A stretch of DNA of 64,000 nt from Tubiluchus corallicola (taxonomy: Eukaryota > Priapulida > Priapulimorpha > Priapulimorphida > Tubiluchidae). Under the pieces are notes generated by a model. It was not told the origin of the DNA. It did not search any database and worked only from the letters and a program-made list of their open reading frames with translations. The stretch's first letter is position 1. Each line of letters opens with the position of its first letter. The stretch spans positions 751,501 to 815,500 of the forward strand of contig JAQGDQ010000028.1 in NCBI GenBank assembly GCA_030141605.1, in the 5' to 3' direction. Positions 63,018 to 64,000 of this stretch are shown piece by piece. The position numbers were made by a program, and so were the translations under genes.

Positions 63018-63099
63018 ATGGGCCAAGAAGTGTCAAGAACGGATTTTGAATGGGTTGCTTCAGACGAACCCCATGCTTCTCGGAGGAAAGAGATATTGA
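63018..63099 (+). CDS. DEGS1: Sphingolipid delta-4 desaturase DEGS1, exon 1 only; continues past the right edge
   Basis: DEGS1 (Drosophila Des-1/ifc) is the ER-membrane desaturase that converts dihydroceramide to ceramide. Only exon 1 is present: 27 codons plus one base, beginning [20 protein letters not shown] and ending RRKEIL before a GTGAGT donor. This matches the highly conserved start of the family (MGxxVSRxDFEWV, PHAxRRxEIL). Gly2 and Ser6 form an N-myristoylation motif, as known for mammalian DES1. The ATG has G at -3 and +4. The His-box catalytic exons lie outside the window. An ATG at 62852 opens a 65-codon frame overlapping this start in another frame. Confidence 0.88.
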
Positions 63100-63479
63100 G
63101 TGAGTTACACTGAGTTTACAGAAACAAAATTTTCATTGATAATGGATACATTGCACTGGAATTAAGTAATTACTTACAAAATGGCGATCGAATTGATTAA
63201 TAGTAGTGTTTAAGGCTACGTTCAATTTTCAAATAATTAGAATTATAGACAAGCATCTATACAAGTTACAATGTTCACTATAGCAAGCCTTGAAAATCCC
63301 AACTTTGTTGTTTAAATTAGTTTCTAACTTAGGCTAATTTTGATGTTATGGGGAAACCTCTTTTTTATAATTTAAATTTGTTTATTTTCTTGGTTAATTA
63401 TTGCCCTTGCTATATACAGGTGGCTTTGATGTTGAGCCCTCAATTTGCTTTTGAGATACTAACATTTTGAATACTAATC

Positions 63480-63930
63480 ACATTATCTGGCAAGGCATTC
63501 CAGCAGGGAATAACTCTTTCGGTGAAAACGTGACCTGTTATGTTAGTACAATAGAAACCCTGGAACAGTTTCATCGAATATCCATGTAGATCATAGTGAC
63601 GATGAGTCGGGACAAAAAAGTTATCTTTACTCTAAATGTCAACTCATTCAAAATTTTGTAGAAATGAATGACATCTAGTTTTGAGTCTCTAACTGAGTGA
63701 GGTGACGTCTACAACTTGTCCATCAGTCATAATTCGAAGATAAGTTGGGATATAAGTCTATATATTCAAATCTTTCACTTCGGTTGGCTGATTAATTTCG
63801 GACCCACAATGTTTGTATCTAAAATCGTACTTGGGTCTAATGCAAAGTGCAGAACACTTAATTGGCTTTGGGGTCAAAAAAAGATACAACTCACACCATC
63901 TTTCTACCTGGAATGCAATGTTTTGTAGAT
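63480..63930 (-). mobile_element. Decayed CR1/L2-like LINE fragment in DEGS1 intron 1
   Basis: The minus strand shows, in order, WCELYLFLTPKPIKC (about 63890), EVKDL (63775), KLDVIHFYKILNEL (63685-63640), then after a frameshift FFVPTHRHYDLHGYSMKLFQ and HVFTERVIPCWNALPDNV (63630-63480). These are the post-catalytic reverse-transcriptase segments of CR1/L2/jockey elements. It is inactive. Confidence 0.75.
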
Positions 63931-64000
63931 TGACGCATTGTCAGTATGTATGTATCACCTTGTAGATTTTTACAATCTTCTACATATAATACTGACTTTC

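Overview
This window looks like a piece of an invertebrate animal nuclear genome. It is AT-rich, its genes are split by GT-AG introns, it carries many decayed retrotransposons and microsatellites, and every recognisable gene is a metazoan single-copy type. The phylum cannot be fixed from the sequence alone. All gene models below were assembled by hand from exon-sized open frames, checking splice sites and intron phase.

Layout from left to right. (1) About 66-12282, minus strand: the 5' half of an anoctamin (TMEM16) gene, running off the left edge. (2) 12283-16264: intergenic DNA with LINE reverse-transcriptase debris. (3) 16265-29821, plus strand: a complete ten-exon mitochondrial carrier homologue of the MTCH2 type. 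Its introns hold a LINE insertion with a 12-bp target duplication, a palindromic pair of Penelope-like remnants, a hAT-type MITE with an 8-bp target duplication, other hAT-like ends and a tRNA-derived SINE. (4) 31717-32715, minus: an intronless CIAO1 coding region (seven WD40 repeats, cytosolic iron-sulphur assembly). (5) 32737-41517: intergenic, with a degenerate minisatellite, a fold-back repeat and a 5'-truncated LINE. (6) 41604-42599, plus: a divergent rhodopsin-like seven-transmembrane receptor with a tyrosine/aspartate-rich N terminus. (7) 42600-48563: intergenic, with a SINE and a possible MITE. (8) 48564-51650, plus: a four-exon CCDC167 homologue (small coiled-coil, single-pass membrane protein). 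(9) 51651-56671: its 3' UTR and intergenic DNA. (10) 56672-60517, minus: a complete five-exon YY1 gene with a tight cluster of YY1 motifs in intron 1. (11) 60518-63017: intergenic. (12) 63018 onward, plus: exon 1 of a sphingolipid delta-4 desaturase (DEGS1) gene, running off the right edge, with a LINE fragment in its first intron.

The genes do not form a pathway; they are unrelated housekeeping genes plus one receptor. The less ordinary material is the YY1-site cluster inside YY1, the head-to-head Penelope-like pair with hammerhead-like cores, the LINE with intact ends but an internal deletion, the Tyr-rich receptor, and several undescribed fold-back and dispersed hairpin repeats. No virus, toxin gene, CRISPR array or prokaryotic operon was seen.
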